DNA of 64,000 nucleotides from Allomuricauda sp. ARW1Y1. Lineage in GTDB: Bacteria; Bacteroidota; Bacteroidia; Flavobacteriales; Flavobacteriaceae. The notes beneath the pieces are model-generated. The model was not told the DNA's origin. It ran no database searches and saw only the letters and a program-made list of their open reading frames with translations. The position numbers and the translations under genes were made by a program. This document shows positions 34,696-42,865 of the stretch, one piece after another (the first letter of the stretch is position 1; every line of letters starts with the position of its first letter). The stretch covers positions 248,001-312,000 of the forward strand of contig NZ_JACBZU010000002.1 in NCBI RefSeq assembly GCF_013407935.1. The letters run 5' to 3'.

Positions 34696-35805
34696 ATGAA
34701 AAAAATCATTAAGTATGTGTTGATTTCCATTGGGGCAATCATCATTCTCATCGCCAGTCAGTTTTTTATAATCCGAAAACTGGACCGCAATTTCGAAGAA
34801 TCGCAAGAAATAGGTTTAAAAACCACGAATCAAAAACCGTTTAAATTGCCCTCTACGTTTTTGGACGGTGCCCGATTTATGGTCAAATTGCCTTTGCCAT
34901 CCCAGGATACCCTTTTGGCATATTGCGATACTGGGGGCGGCATAAGTATGTTAATGCCTTCCGTTAAAGATCATCCAGAAATCGCTCCAATGGTAAAAAA
35001 AGGATTGGTTAAAGGATTGATGCCCATAGATTATGTGCTTTTACCCAACCTTTTGGGCAACAAGGAATTTCCCCAACCTACCACCACACCCAACTTTATC
35101 TTGAGAAAACCATTTTCAATGGTAAAAGAACCCTATCTGGTTATACCCAGTCTAAATGAGGCACTTCAGCAAAAAATCGATAAAATGCCCCGGTTGGATG
35201 CTTTTTTGGGACAAGGATTTTTTATGGGGAACGCATGGACGTTTGACTATCCCAAACAAGAAGTATGGGTCAACACCCCTATAAAATCAGCGGATAGCAT
35301 CAAACCCAATGTGCTGCCGTTAGGATTCAAGAAAAATAGCCATGGAGTTGCCGTGTATGGGCATCCTAGCATGAGCATAGAAATCGATGGCGCAAAAATC
35401 GATGTCCTTTTCGACACCGGGGCCAGTTTCGTGTTGTCCGACAAGGGAAAAGAGTACTTCAACACCGAAAAAAACACCTTGGCCGGGTCCTTTATCGCAG
35501 CCAGTATTTTCGACCAATGGAGAACTGATCATCCGGACTGGAAGTATTATCCCGAATCAGATGGAAACCAAGGAATCATTGAAGTTCCTTCGGTAAAGGT
35601 CGCAGGGTACGAAGTAGGCCCCGTGCAGTTTTCCCGAAGACCGGACCGTGTTTGGTCCGAAATGATGGCCCAATCCATGGACAAAGTCGTAAAAGGTGCC
35701 ATTGGTGGGTCCTTACTTAAGCATTTTAAGATTAAAATTGATTACAATTCGGAGCTCGTTCAATTTCAAAAGCATAACGACTCCACCTTGGTTGAAAAGC
35801 TATAA
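34696..35805 (+). CDS. membrane-anchored aspartyl-protease-like protein with two DTG motifs
   Basis: This 369-residue protein has an N-terminal transmembrane helix (residues 5-27) and two aspartic-protease-like motifs: LAYCDTGGGISML (DTG 78-80) and VLFDTGASFVLSD (DTG 240-242), about 160 residues apart, as expected for two retropepsin-type lobes. The second fits D-T-G-A-S exactly; the first has DTGGG and may be degenerate. A FxxGNAWTFDYPKQEVWVN segment lies between. A membrane-bound, periplasm-facing protease is likely; the target is unknown. Confidence 0.75.
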   Translation: MKKIIKYVLISIGAIIILIASQFFIIRKLDRNFEESQEIGLKTTNQKPFKLPSTFLDGARFMVKLPLPSQDTLLAYCDTGGGISMLMPSVKDHPEIAPMVKKGLVKGLMPIDYVLLPNLLGNKEFPQPTTTPNFILRKPFSMVKEPYLVIPSLNEALQQKIDKMPRLDAFLGQGFFMGNAWTFDYPKQEVWVNTPIKSADSIKPNVLPLGFKKNSHGVAVYGHPSMSIEIDGAKIDVLFDTGASFVLSDKGKEYFNTEKNTLAGSFIAASIFDQWRTDHPDWKYYPESDGNQGIIEVPSVKVAGYEVGPVQFSRRPDRVWSEMMAQSMDKVVKGAIGGSLLKHFKIKIDYNSELVQFQKHNDSTLVEKL

Positions 35806-35834
35806 TCGGTTTGGTCGCTTTTCATGCTTAAGCG

Positions 35835-35873
35835 TTGGTTTAAAATGGTTATCTTATACCAATTTTAAACCAA
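35835..35873. promoter_or_regulatory. long inverted repeat just before the large amidohydrolase gene
   Basis: TTGGTTTAAAATGGT (35835-35849) pairs fully with ACCAATTTTAAACCAA (35858-35873) apart from one bulged A, with an 8-nt loop. The right arm ends 4 nt before the ATG. It could be a repressor operator, an RNA hairpin limiting translation, or an A/T-rich terminator for the upstream gene (no clean T-run). Confidence 0.55.
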
Positions 35874-35877
35874 CTCT

Positions 35878-37923
35878 ATGAAACTTCGATTATTCCTGAT
35901 TGGCCTTGTCCTAATGGCGGGCTATTCCTGCAAAACAGAACCCACTTCCTCCTTGGCCGACTACCAAGGTGAGGAAAACTATTCCGTAATCATAAGCGAG
36001 ACCAAGGTCGGCTATATGAAAGCCAATACCATTGGCGACACCATTCAAATCGATTACGATTATAAGAACAATGGCCGTGGCCCGACCATGAAAGAGACCA
36101 TTGTGCTGAACGCCGAAGGGTATCCCCTAAGCTGGAAAGTTACAGGAAATACCACCTTTGGCAATGCCGTGGACGAGCAGTTCACCCAATCAAAAGGCGA
36201 AGCTTCCTGGACCGATGCCACAGGCTCTGGAAGTACTTCTGTGGATGCACCACAGCTCTACGTAAACCAATTTGGCAGCCCATATTCCGCGGTTTTGGCC
36301 GCGCGCTTGCTGATGGACGCCCCGGACAACACCCTGCCCGTTTTGCCTGCGGGAAACCTGACGCTGACCAAAATGGAGGATTTGACCGTGCCCCATGCCT
36401 CTGGCGAAGGGGAATTGCCTCTCACAACATATGCGCTCTCCGGTGCGGAGATGAACCCCTCCTACTTTATCATGGATGATAGTGACCGCTTTTTTGCCTT
36501 TATCTCCCCCCGCTACATTGTGATTCGTGATGGCTATGAACCCGAAGAGAAAGAACTGCGCCAATTGGCTGAAAACTATTCCGCCGAGCGTTATGAAAAA
36601 CTGCAAAAGGAATACGCCCACAACTACGATAAAAAAGTGCGCATTGCCAATGTAAAAGTGTTCGACCCCAAAACGCTATCCCTTACCGAGCCCGTTTCTG
36701 TGGTGGTGGAAGGTGAAAAGATTTCTGCCATCGAGGCAGCCGATGCTACTGGCGACAACGAAGTGGTGATTCAAGGGAACGGTGGCACTTTGGTGCCAGG
36801 ACTCTACGAAATGCACGCCCATACTGGCGACAACGGTGCATTGCTAAACGTTTTGGCCGGGGTAACCTCTTTCCGGGACATGGGGAATAACACCGAAGTG
36901 CTCAGCAACCTCATCGAAAAAATCAATTCTGGAGTATTGGCAGGGCCCCGTGTGACCCGACTTGGATTTATCGAGGGAAAAAGTCCGTACAGTAGCAACA
37001 ATGGTATTCTAGTGGAAACCCAAGAAGAAGCCCTAGCAGCTGTGGATACCTACGATAGCCTTGGGTTTTACGGCATCAAACTGTACAACAGCATGAACGG
37101 CGATTGGGCCCCGGCCATCGTAAAAAAAGCGCACGACCAAGGGCTGTTCGTTACAGGGCATGTGCCCGCGTTCTCCAACGCCAATGCCATGCTTCGCGCT
37201 GGGTACGATGAAATGACCCACATTAACCAGACTATGCTCGGCTGGGTACTGGAACCCGAAGAGGACACCCGCACCCTGTTACGCCTCACCGCCATGAAAC
37301 GTTTTCCTGAACTCGACCTCAACAGCGACAAAGTGCAAGAGACCATGGACCTTTTTGTGGCCAACAAAACGGCGATGGACCCTACCTTGGCCATACATGA
37401 GCGATTGATGCTCTCGCGAAACGGAGAAGTGACGCCCGGTGCCTTGGATTATGTAGACAATATGCCGCCGAACGAGCAGCGTAGCCTTAAAGTGGCCCTG
37501 GCCCAAATTGCCGACAAGGAGGAGGACAAGGCCTATCGCGAAGCGTATGATAAAATCTTGGAAACCTTGAGAATGATGAAGGACAAAGGGATTCTGATCG
37601 TAGCGGGAACCGATTTAGGAGGCGCCTTTAACCTGCACCGCGAACTGGAATTGTACACGGAACAACTAGGTTACACTCCTGCTGAAGTGCTCAAACTCGC
37701 CAGTTACGATATGGCGCAGTACTTGGGACACGATAACTTGGGCAGCATTGAACCCGGAAAGTGGGCCGATTTCTTTTTGGTGCCCGGCAACCCGGTGGAC
37801 AATATCAAGGCGATAAAGACCATATCATTGGTATCGCGCGGAGGAACCTTTTACTACCCCTCCGAAGTATACCCTGCCTTTGGCATTACTCCCTTTACGG
37901 AAAAACCTGAGGTAAGCGAATAA
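35878..37923 (+). CDS. large amidohydrolase family lipoprotein
   Basis: This 681-residue protein has a lipobox (GLVLMAGYSCKTE), an N-terminal region of about 230 residues with no recognised domain, then an amidohydrolase barrel: metal ligands H313 and H315 in YEMHAHTGDN, the His in VTGHVPAFSN (H428), the His in EMTHINQTM and the catalytic Asp in VAGTDLGG (D579). The composite domain ends with LGSIEPGKWADFFLVPGNP. It probably works in the periplasm on peptides or cyclic amides. Its DNA is richer in G and C than most neighbours. The final codons (PFTEKPEVSE) recur after the TA module downstream. Confidence 0.87.
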   Translation: MKLRLFLIGLVLMAGYSCKTEPTSSLADYQGEENYSVIISETKVGYMKANTIGDTIQIDYDYKNNGRGPTMKETIVLNAEGYPLSWKVTGNTTFGNAVDEQFTQSKGEASWTDATGSGSTSVDAPQLYVNQFGSPYSAVLAARLLMDAPDNTLPVLPAGNLTLTKMEDLTVPHASGEGELPLTTYALSGAEMNPSYFIMDDSDRFFAFISPRYIVIRDGYEPEEKELRQLAENYSAERYEKLQKEYAHNYDKKVRIANVKVFDPKTLSLTEPVSVVVEGEKISAIEAADATGDNEVVIQGNGGTLVPGLYEMHAHTGDNGALLNVLAGVTSFRDMGNNTEVLSNLIEKINSGVLAGPRVTRLGFIEGKSPYSSNNGILVETQEEALAAVDTYDSLGFYGIKLYNSMNGDWAPAIVKKAHDQGLFVTGHVPAFSNANAMLRAGYDEMTHINQTMLGWVLEPEEDTRTLLRLTAMKRFPELDLNSDKVQETMDLFVANKTAMDPTLAIHERLMLSRNGEVTPGALDYVDNMPPNEQRSLKVALAQIADKEEDKAYREAYDKILETLRMMKDKGILIVAGTDLGGAFNLHRELELYTEQLGYTPAEVLKLASYDMAQYLGHDNLGSIEPGKWADFFLVPGNPVDNIKAIKTISLVSRGGTFYYPSEVYPAFGITPFTEKPEVSE

Positions 37924-37945
37924 AATCCGTAGGTCCGATAACATC

Positions 37946-37976
37946 AAAAACCAGTAGTTTTCGCTACTGGTTTTTT
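37946..37976. terminator. terminator after the amidohydrolase
   Basis: AAAAACCAGTAG pairs perfectly with CTACTGGTTTTT around TTTTCG, followed by further T. Confidence 0.9.
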
Positions 37977-38085
37977 AATTCTATTCCTATAGGTAATTCG
38001 TCATCCATTGATGTGATCCATAAAACCTAGCACAAATTAAATGTGGGCAACAGCACAAAAATGATGGTCAATTCTCAAAATCCCA

Positions 38086-38117
38086 TTTGTTACTTGTAAA
38101 CTAATTAGTTAACTTTG
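38086..38117 (+). promoter_or_regulatory. promoter of the toxin-antitoxin operon, near-leaderless
   Basis: TTTG (38086-38089), 20 nt, TAACTTTG (38110-38117) fits the Bacteroidota consensus fully. The -7 box ends 4 nt before the GTG start codon of the toxin, so transcription would begin at or next to that codon. Confidence 0.7.
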
Positions 38118-38121
38118 TAGT

Positions 38122-38459
38122 GTGGTAAGAAGAATTATAGCTTACAAAAACTACTTCTTGGACTTTTACAAATCGCAGGAACCCAAGGTACAGGAAAAGA
38201 TAGAATTTGTTCTTGACTTGGTTCGATTTGAAAAAAAGTCCCAAAAAAGTTTTTCAAATCACTGGAAAACAGTGATGGTATATATGAAGTTCGGGTTATC
38301 ACCGCGTTCAGGAGCATTCGGATTTTTTGCTTTTTCGATGATGGAAACGTAGTCGTGCTCACCAATTGTCTTGTGAAGAAAACCCAAAAGACACCAAGAA
38401 AGGACATCAAACTTGCCGAACGATTGAAAAAAGAATACATAAAAAATAGGATAGGCTAA
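38122..38459 (+). pseudogene. RelE/ParE (Gp49/HigB-like) toxin, frameshifted or read by -1 frameshifting
   Basis: The zero frame starts at GTG (38122) and gives VRRIIAYKNYFLDFYKSQEP, then stops early at 38350-38352 (76 residues), losing family similarity after residue 39. From 38238 the -1 frame continues the family sequence: VPKKFF, then DGIYEVRVITAFRSIRIFCF, NCLVKKTQKTPRKDIKLAER and a stop at 38457-38459. The joined product has 112 residues, the usual length. The switch is at A AAA AAG (38232-38238), in phase as a -1 slippery heptamer. The toxin should be an mRNA interferase paired with the HTH protein one base downstream. It may be a mutated gene, a homopolymer sequencing error, or a gene using recoding. 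Confidence 0.75.
38258..38276 (+). other. hairpin downstream of the slippery heptamer
   Basis: ATCACTG GAAAA CAGTGAT is a perfect 7-bp stem with a 5-nt loop, 19 nt after the slippery site. Stimulatory hairpins usually sit 5-9 nt away, so its role is uncertain. Confidence 0.4.
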
Positions 38460-38460
38460 T

Positions 38461-38751
38461 ATGGAAAACGTAACTGATTTTGAAGACATACTTATTCAAA
38501 AATACGGAAAAAAGGGAACTGAAAAGCGCGACAAATATGATGCGGAAGCTCTTGCTTTCCGACTGGGTGCAATGCTCAAGGAAGCACGAAAAGAAGCTAA
38601 CCTGACCCAAGAAGAGCTTGCGGAAAGGACTGGGACAAAAAAAAGTTACATATCACGGATTGAGCGCGGTTTGAGCGATATCCAAGTTTCAACCTATTAC
38701 AAATTGATAGAACTTGGACTAGGAAAAAATCTGAACATCTCAATTCAATAA
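38461..38751 (+). CDS. HTH (XRE-type) antitoxin
   Basis: This 96-residue DNA-binding protein has LAFRLGAMLKEARKEANLTQ, EELAERTGTKKSYISRIERG and SDIQVSTYYKLIELGLGKNL, a clear XRE/HigA-type helix-turn-helix. Its ATG lies one base after the stop of the -1 frame toxin (TAA T ATG), the tight toxin-first order of HigBA modules. It should neutralise the toxin and repress the operon. The zero-frame toxin stop lies 108 nt upstream, so translational coupling to the antitoxin would require the -1 frame. Confidence 0.9.
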   Translation: MENVTDFEDILIQKYGKKGTEKRDKYDAEALAFRLGAMLKEARKEANLTQEELAERTGTKKSYISRIERGLSDIQVSTYYKLIELGLGKNLNISIQ

Positions 38752-38765
38752 ACAAGTACCGCACC

Positions 38766-38801
38766 CACCCTTTTACGGACAAAGCTGAGGTAAGCGAATA
38801 A
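38766..38801 (+). pseudogene. remnant of an amidohydrolase 3' end
   Basis: Codons for HPFTDKAEVSE and a stop match TPFTEKPEVSE plus stop at the end of the amidohydrolase (37888-37923), with 30 of 33 nt identical over the last eleven codons including the stop. It sits 14 nt after the antitoxin stop, outside any open gene. It marks either an inserted TA module or a deleted paralogue. Confidence 0.7.
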
Positions 38802-38806
38802 CAACG

Positions 38807-38868
38807 AAAGAGGCGGTCTGAAAAGCTTTTATCTGTCAGGTTGAGCGCCTTTGGTACAGCCTCTTTTT
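38807..38868. terminator. long hairpin and T-run after the TA module
   Basis: AAAGAGGC (38807-38814) pairs with GCCTCTTT (38859-38866) and is followed by T; inner sequence may add pairs. It probably ended the lost paralogue and now ends the TA operon. Confidence 0.6.
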
Positions 38869-38887
38869 ATCATCTAAATCGAATTTT

Positions 38888-39379
38888 ATGGAACCCTACC
38901 AATTACCCAAAAACACCCGAATTGGACATGTGCACCTAAAGGTGGCGGACCTACAACGCGCCTTGGACTTTTACCATAAGCTTTTGGGTTTTGAGATCAT
39001 AACCACCATAGGCGACCAAGCTGCTTTTATTTCGGCGGGGGGCTACCACCACCATATTGGCCTAAACACTTGGCAGAGCAAAAACGGGCTACCACCACCG
39101 CCCAACAGCACAGGGCTATTCCATACGGCCATCCTTTACCCTACCCGCAAGGACTTGGCAGAGATTTTACAACGTTTACGGGAGGCCGACTACCCTTTGA
39201 CCGGAGCGGCGGACCATGGTGTCTCCGAAGCGCTGTACTTGGACGACCCCGACGGCAATGGTGTGGAACTCTATTGGGACCGCCCCCGAGCGGACTGGCC
39301 ACAAGAACCCGATGGAAGCATACAAATGTACACCAGACGCCTCGACCTCCAAGACTTGTTGGCGGAGTTGAATGGCTAG
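38888..39379 (+). CDS. VOC family protein (glyoxalase/extradiol-dioxygenase-like)
   Basis: This 163-residue protein has two beta-alpha-beta modules: TRIGHVHLKVADLQRALDFYHKLLGFEI and FHTAILYPTRKDLAEILQRL, with metal-ligand candidates His in GHVHLKV and HTAILYP and Glu in GNGVELYWDRP. That pattern resembles the C-terminal or N-terminal half of CatE-type extradiol dioxygenases, or a stand-alone VOC enzyme. The substrate cannot be read. High GC and Pro content like the next gene. Confidence 0.88.
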   Translation: MEPYQLPKNTRIGHVHLKVADLQRALDFYHKLLGFEIITTIGDQAAFISAGGYHHHIGLNTWQSKNGLPPPPNSTGLFHTAILYPTRKDLAEILQRLREADYPLTGAADHGVSEALYLDDPDGNGVELYWDRPRADWPQEPDGSIQMYTRRLDLQDLLAELNG

Positions 39380-39664
39380 AACAAATACATTCCCCTTTCC
39401 CATAAAACGCACCCAACCCACTTGAAGGCAATGGGTTGTGTTGATAAGACTATTGAAAATTAGTTTTTCACAAGTTTTAAATTAGTAGTATTTTTTATCC
39501 AATCTCTCTAACCCCTAAAATTTTTAATGAATTAATTCTGAGACTTTTAAACACCAATAACACTGCTAGACCTTATAAAATCACCTCTATTATCCACCAT
39601 TTTATTTCCCCTACGTCAGGATTCCCAAACTCCTCCGACCAATAGCATATCAAAAAGCGAACAG

Positions 39665-40744
39665 ATGACACTTTTACGCAACACCCTTTGGGTGGGTATG
39701 CTGGTAGCTGCCCACTTGCTCCACGGCCAAACCACACAAAACATTCCCCTACAACCTAGCGCTTGGACCGCCGAACCGGGCAGTGAGCTTACCTTCGAAA
39801 CCTTTGACGGTCGTCCTACCCTACTACTGAACGGTAAGGCCTTTGCCAATAACCTCGACTTCTCCAACGGCGTGCTGGAACTGGAGGTGTACGCCAACCA
39901 AAAACGCAGCTTTGCCGGCTTTCTGTTCCGCAAACAGCAGCAAAACTTTGAGGAAATCTATATGCGAATGCATAAATCCCGACAGGTGGATGCCGTGCAG
40001 TACACGCCTACCTACCATGGAGAGAGCAATTGGCAGCTTTACCCCGAACATCAGGCACAGGTGGCCTTTCTTACCGAAGGGTGGAACAAGTTGCGCATTG
40101 AGGTACAGGACCTTGCTGCCACTGTTTTTGTGAATGGTGAACAAGCGCTGCAAGTGGAACATCTTAAATCCGGTAACCTCTCCGGTGCCGTTGGTATTTG
40201 GGCTTTGTTCGGAAACCGGTTTGCCAATATCAGGGTTACCCCCACAGGCGAGGCCGTCGCCAAGGAGCCTTACCCTATCCGCACCCCTCCCGTAGGGATG
40301 ATCACCGAATGGGAACTCACCAAGGCAAAACTGTACGAGGAAGGCAATATCAACCCGGCCCAATTTGCACAAATGCCCACCCAAAGGGTACGAACGGAAA
40401 CTTCGGGCCTATTGCCCATCTCCAAATACGTACCCAAACCCAGTTCGGGAAATTTTGAGGGCAATCCAGAGGTGTATACCGTGGCATCGACCACCATAAG
40501 CACCAACCAAGCACTCACCCAATGGTTTTCGTTCGATTATAGCGATAAGATCATCCTATATTTAAATGGAGCACCTATTTTTTACGGAAACAATGCCTTT
40601 CGGTCCAAAAACAACCAATTTCAGGGGCATTTGGGCCTCGGAGCTTACAAAATCCCATTGCATCTTAAAAAAGGTAGCAATATGCTGCACTGCGTCGTCA
40701 TTGATAAGGCCAACGGTTGGGGATTGATTGGGAAGTTGGAATAA
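39665..40744 (+). CDS. secreted concanavalin-like domain protein (DUF1080-like)
   Basis: This 359-residue protein has a signal peptide (LWVGMLVAAHLLHGQ) and a beta-sandwich half with FETFDGRPTLLLNGKAFANN, FSNGVLELEVYANQKRSFAG, GWNKLRIEVQDLAATVFVNG and GAVGIWALFGNRFANIRV, typical of DUF1080 or LamG-like carbohydrate-binding domains. The second half (residues 220-359) contains a further beta-rich domain with LTQWFSFDYSDKIILYLNG. It could bind or trim sugars outside the cell; no catalytic residues are identifiable. Confidence 0.78.
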   Translation: MTLLRNTLWVGMLVAAHLLHGQTTQNIPLQPSAWTAEPGSELTFETFDGRPTLLLNGKAFANNLDFSNGVLELEVYANQKRSFAGFLFRKQQQNFEEIYMRMHKSRQVDAVQYTPTYHGESNWQLYPEHQAQVAFLTEGWNKLRIEVQDLAATVFVNGEQALQVEHLKSGNLSGAVGIWALFGNRFANIRVTPTGEAVAKEPYPIRTPPVGMITEWELTKAKLYEEGNINPAQFAQMPTQRVRTETSGLLPISKYVPKPSSGNFEGNPEVYTVASTTISTNQALTQWFSFDYSDKIILYLNGAPIFYGNNAFRSKNNQFQGHLGLGAYKIPLHLKKGSNMLHCVVIDKANGWGLIGKLE

Positions 40745-40811
40745 GATTCGGGAGGTTCAGAAGATTTGGCTACATTTAAGACCATCGATATGGGACGCTT
40801 AACCAATCTTT

Positions 40812-41522
40812 ATGAGACCGTTTGTTTTATGGTTTATGCTATTTATTGTTCATCCGGCTTTCGCCCAGAAAACGTATGAGTTTGACCATCTTTTGGAATA
40901 TGAGGTGACCTATTTTAAAGATTCGCTTCGCAAAAATTCCCGTATTTTCAGGGAAACGGATACCACCTACACCAAAATATATCTGACCCATTCACAACGA
41001 AACAATTACAGGGCAATCTTGACCGAATTGGATAGCCTCACTTTTATGATGGATTTTAGGGATTACGAAGGGGTAGCGTTTCGTTTTAAAATCTCAAAGT
41101 CGGTTTTTTATGAAAATCAACTTTTTAAAGTACCCTGTGAATTGGTGAGGCAATACCAAAATCCGTTTCAATATCAGGTCAAAAATTATGATTTTGTCAC
41201 TTTGACCGACACGATTGTAGGCAACAAATCCTACTATCGCTACAAACTAACCTCCATTAGACCAAAAAGGATAAAACGGCTGAAACTGGCAACGCAGTTT
41301 TACATAGTCGATAAGGAAGCTGGTGAACATATGCCCTTATTGGATTTTCCTACAGCTTACGAGGAATGGAAGACAGCACCTGACCTTCCCAACGGACTGC
41401 TATTTGAAACGTACATCACTGATTTTTATGGAGATTTGGATTCAAGGGAACGGCTGAGCGCCTCTCAAACCATAAATAAACAAATTGTGATCAATGCACC
41501 CTGCGATTATAGCAAGAACTGA
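40812..41522 (+). CDS. secreted protein of unknown function
   Basis: This 236-residue protein has a signal peptide (FVLWFMLFIVHPAFAQ) and a beta-rich domain: FDHLLEYEVTYFKDSL, YRAILTELDSLTFMMDFRDY and KSYYRYKLTSIRPKRIKRL. I do not recognise a family; the alternation suggests a lipocalin-like or GLPGLI-like barrel that could bind a ligand in the periplasm. It is 67 bp after the concanavalin-like protein gene and perhaps cotranscribed. Confidence 0.75.
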   Translation: MRPFVLWFMLFIVHPAFAQKTYEFDHLLEYEVTYFKDSLRKNSRIFRETDTTYTKIYLTHSQRNNYRAILTELDSLTFMMDFRDYEGVAFRFKISKSVFYENQLFKVPCELVRQYQNPFQYQVKNYDFVTLTDTIVGNKSYYRYKLTSIRPKRIKRLKLATQFYIVDKEAGEHMPLLDFPTAYEEWKTAPDLPNGLLFETYITDFYGDLDSRERLSASQTINKQIVINAPCDYSKN

Positions 41523-41603
41523 ATGAAAATCTGGGTTCACCATTGAAATGGATAGTATTGTGTTGCCAACATGTGGATTTCCTTCGTAATCAACATTTTA
41601 CCT

Positions 41604-42785
41604 CTAGGAAAAATTCCGCCACTGCTGCGTCAACTCGAACACGTGCTGTAAAATTTGGGCTTCGGTCTCATTAAATTCCATATTACGACGCTTCATCATA
41701 GCTTCGGCTACCTCAAAGGCCTTGTTTGTCTTAAACGTAGTATAGCCTGCCGTGGCACCACCCCAACTGAAGCTGGGAATAAAGTTTCTGGGGAAGCCAC
41801 TGCCAAAAATATTGGCGCTCACCCCTACCACGGTTCCTGTGTTGAACATCACATTGATGCCACATTTGCTGTGGTCGCCCATCATCAGTCCGCAAAACTG
41901 TAGGCCCGTTTTGGCAAAACCACCTGTTTTGTAGTTCCAAAGTCGTACAGGAGCATAATTGTTCTTCAAGTTGGACGTATTGGTATCTGCCCCAATATTG
42001 CACCATTCTCCTAAGACCGAATTGCCCAAAAAGCCATCGTGCCCTTTGTTGGAATTCGCAAAAAGGACCGCATTGTTCACTTCTCCCCCCAATTTGCAGC
42101 CCGGTCCTGCGGTGACGGCTCCATAAATTTTGGCGCCCATTTTTAAAATGGCTCCCTCGCACAGTGCCAGTCCACCGCGAACGGTACAGCCTTCCATCAT
42201 CAAGGCGTTTTTACCAATGTAAATGGGCCCTGTGGAGGCATTCAGAATACAAAAGTCCACCGTAGCGCCTTCCTCGATAAAAATATTTTCTGGACTCTTG
42301 ACCTGGTTGGTGTCGGGTATCGGTTGACTTTTCTTTCCTTGGGTCACCAAATCAAAATCCGCTTGAAGTGCTTCGGCATTCTTGGAAAAAATGTCCCAGG
42401 TATTTTTAATGGTCAGTACCTCCTCCTCAAAAGGAATGGCCGTATAGGCCGATTCTTCAAAGCCCGTTTCCAAGTTCTCGGTAACATAGGCGATATAGCC
42501 CTCGTCCCCTATCAAAGCTTCGCCCATGTTCAAGTTACCAATGGCCTCCACCAATTTTGCGTTTGGTAAATAGCTCCCGTTGATTACCATATTTTCGTTT
42601 GCGGTGGTCAAAGGAAACTTCTGGGAAAGGTATTCCTCCGTTTGAAAGCTTACCGAAGCGTTCAGCCATTTTTCCCACTTCTCGTGAATGGTGAGGATAC
42701 CCACACGAATGCCTGCGACGGGACGTGTAAACGTAAACGGGAAAAGGTCTTCGCGGTGGTAACCGTCGGATAGGATATAGTTCAT
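41604..42785 (-). CDS. GlmU-like left-handed beta-helix protein (putative sugar nucleotidyltransferase)
   Basis: This 393-residue protein has an N-terminal part that is not a full nucleotidyltransferase (MNYILSDGYHREDLFPFTFT, with a degenerate sugar-phosphate domain) and a C-terminal left-handed beta-helix of hexapeptide repeats (IEEGATVDFCILNASTGPIYIGKNALMMEGCTVRG, LKMGAKIYGAVTAGPGCKLGG). Bacteroidota annotators often call it GlmU family protein. The N-terminal region lacks the clear GxGTR loop of GlmU, so catalysis is uncertain; acyl- or uridyltransfer to a sugar is possible. It lies downstream of rpmE2 on the same strand, after a terminator. Confidence 0.8.
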   Translation of the reverse strand: MNYILSDGYHREDLFPFTFTRPVAGIRVGILTIHEKWEKWLNASVSFQTEEYLSQKFPLTTANENMVINGSYLPNAKLVEAIGNLNMGEALIGDEGYIAYVTENLETGFEESAYTAIPFEEEVLTIKNTWDIFSKNAEALQADFDLVTQGKKSQPIPDTNQVKSPENIFIEEGATVDFCILNASTGPIYIGKNALMMEGCTVRGGLALCEGAILKMGAKIYGAVTAGPGCKLGGEVNNAVLFANSNKGHDGFLGNSVLGEWCNIGADTNTSNLKNNYAPVRLWNYKTGGFAKTGLQFCGLMMGDHSKCGINVMFNTGTVVGVSANIFGSGFPRNFIPSFSWGGATAGYTTFKTNKAFEVAEAMMKRRNMEFNETEAQILQHVFELTQQWRNFS

Positions 42786-42810
42786 GGTTCAGCTTTATAC
42801 ATCAAAAATA

Positions 42811-42840
42811 AAAAACGCCCCCGAAAGTATCGAGGGCGTT
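42811..42840 (-). terminator. rho-independent terminator of rpmE2
   Basis: AACGCCC / GGGCGTT plus an inner CGA / TCG pair, and a T-run on the minus strand. It separates rpmE2 from the GlmU-like gene. Confidence 0.85.
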
Positions 42841-42865
42841 CCTATATTTCGATGAAAGGTGCGAC

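Noticed and set aside
38122..38352. The 76-residue frame as an independent small protein
   Set aside because: Similarity to the RelE/ParE toxin family stops at the slippery site and continues in the -1 frame; the residues after 39 look like out-of-frame translation.
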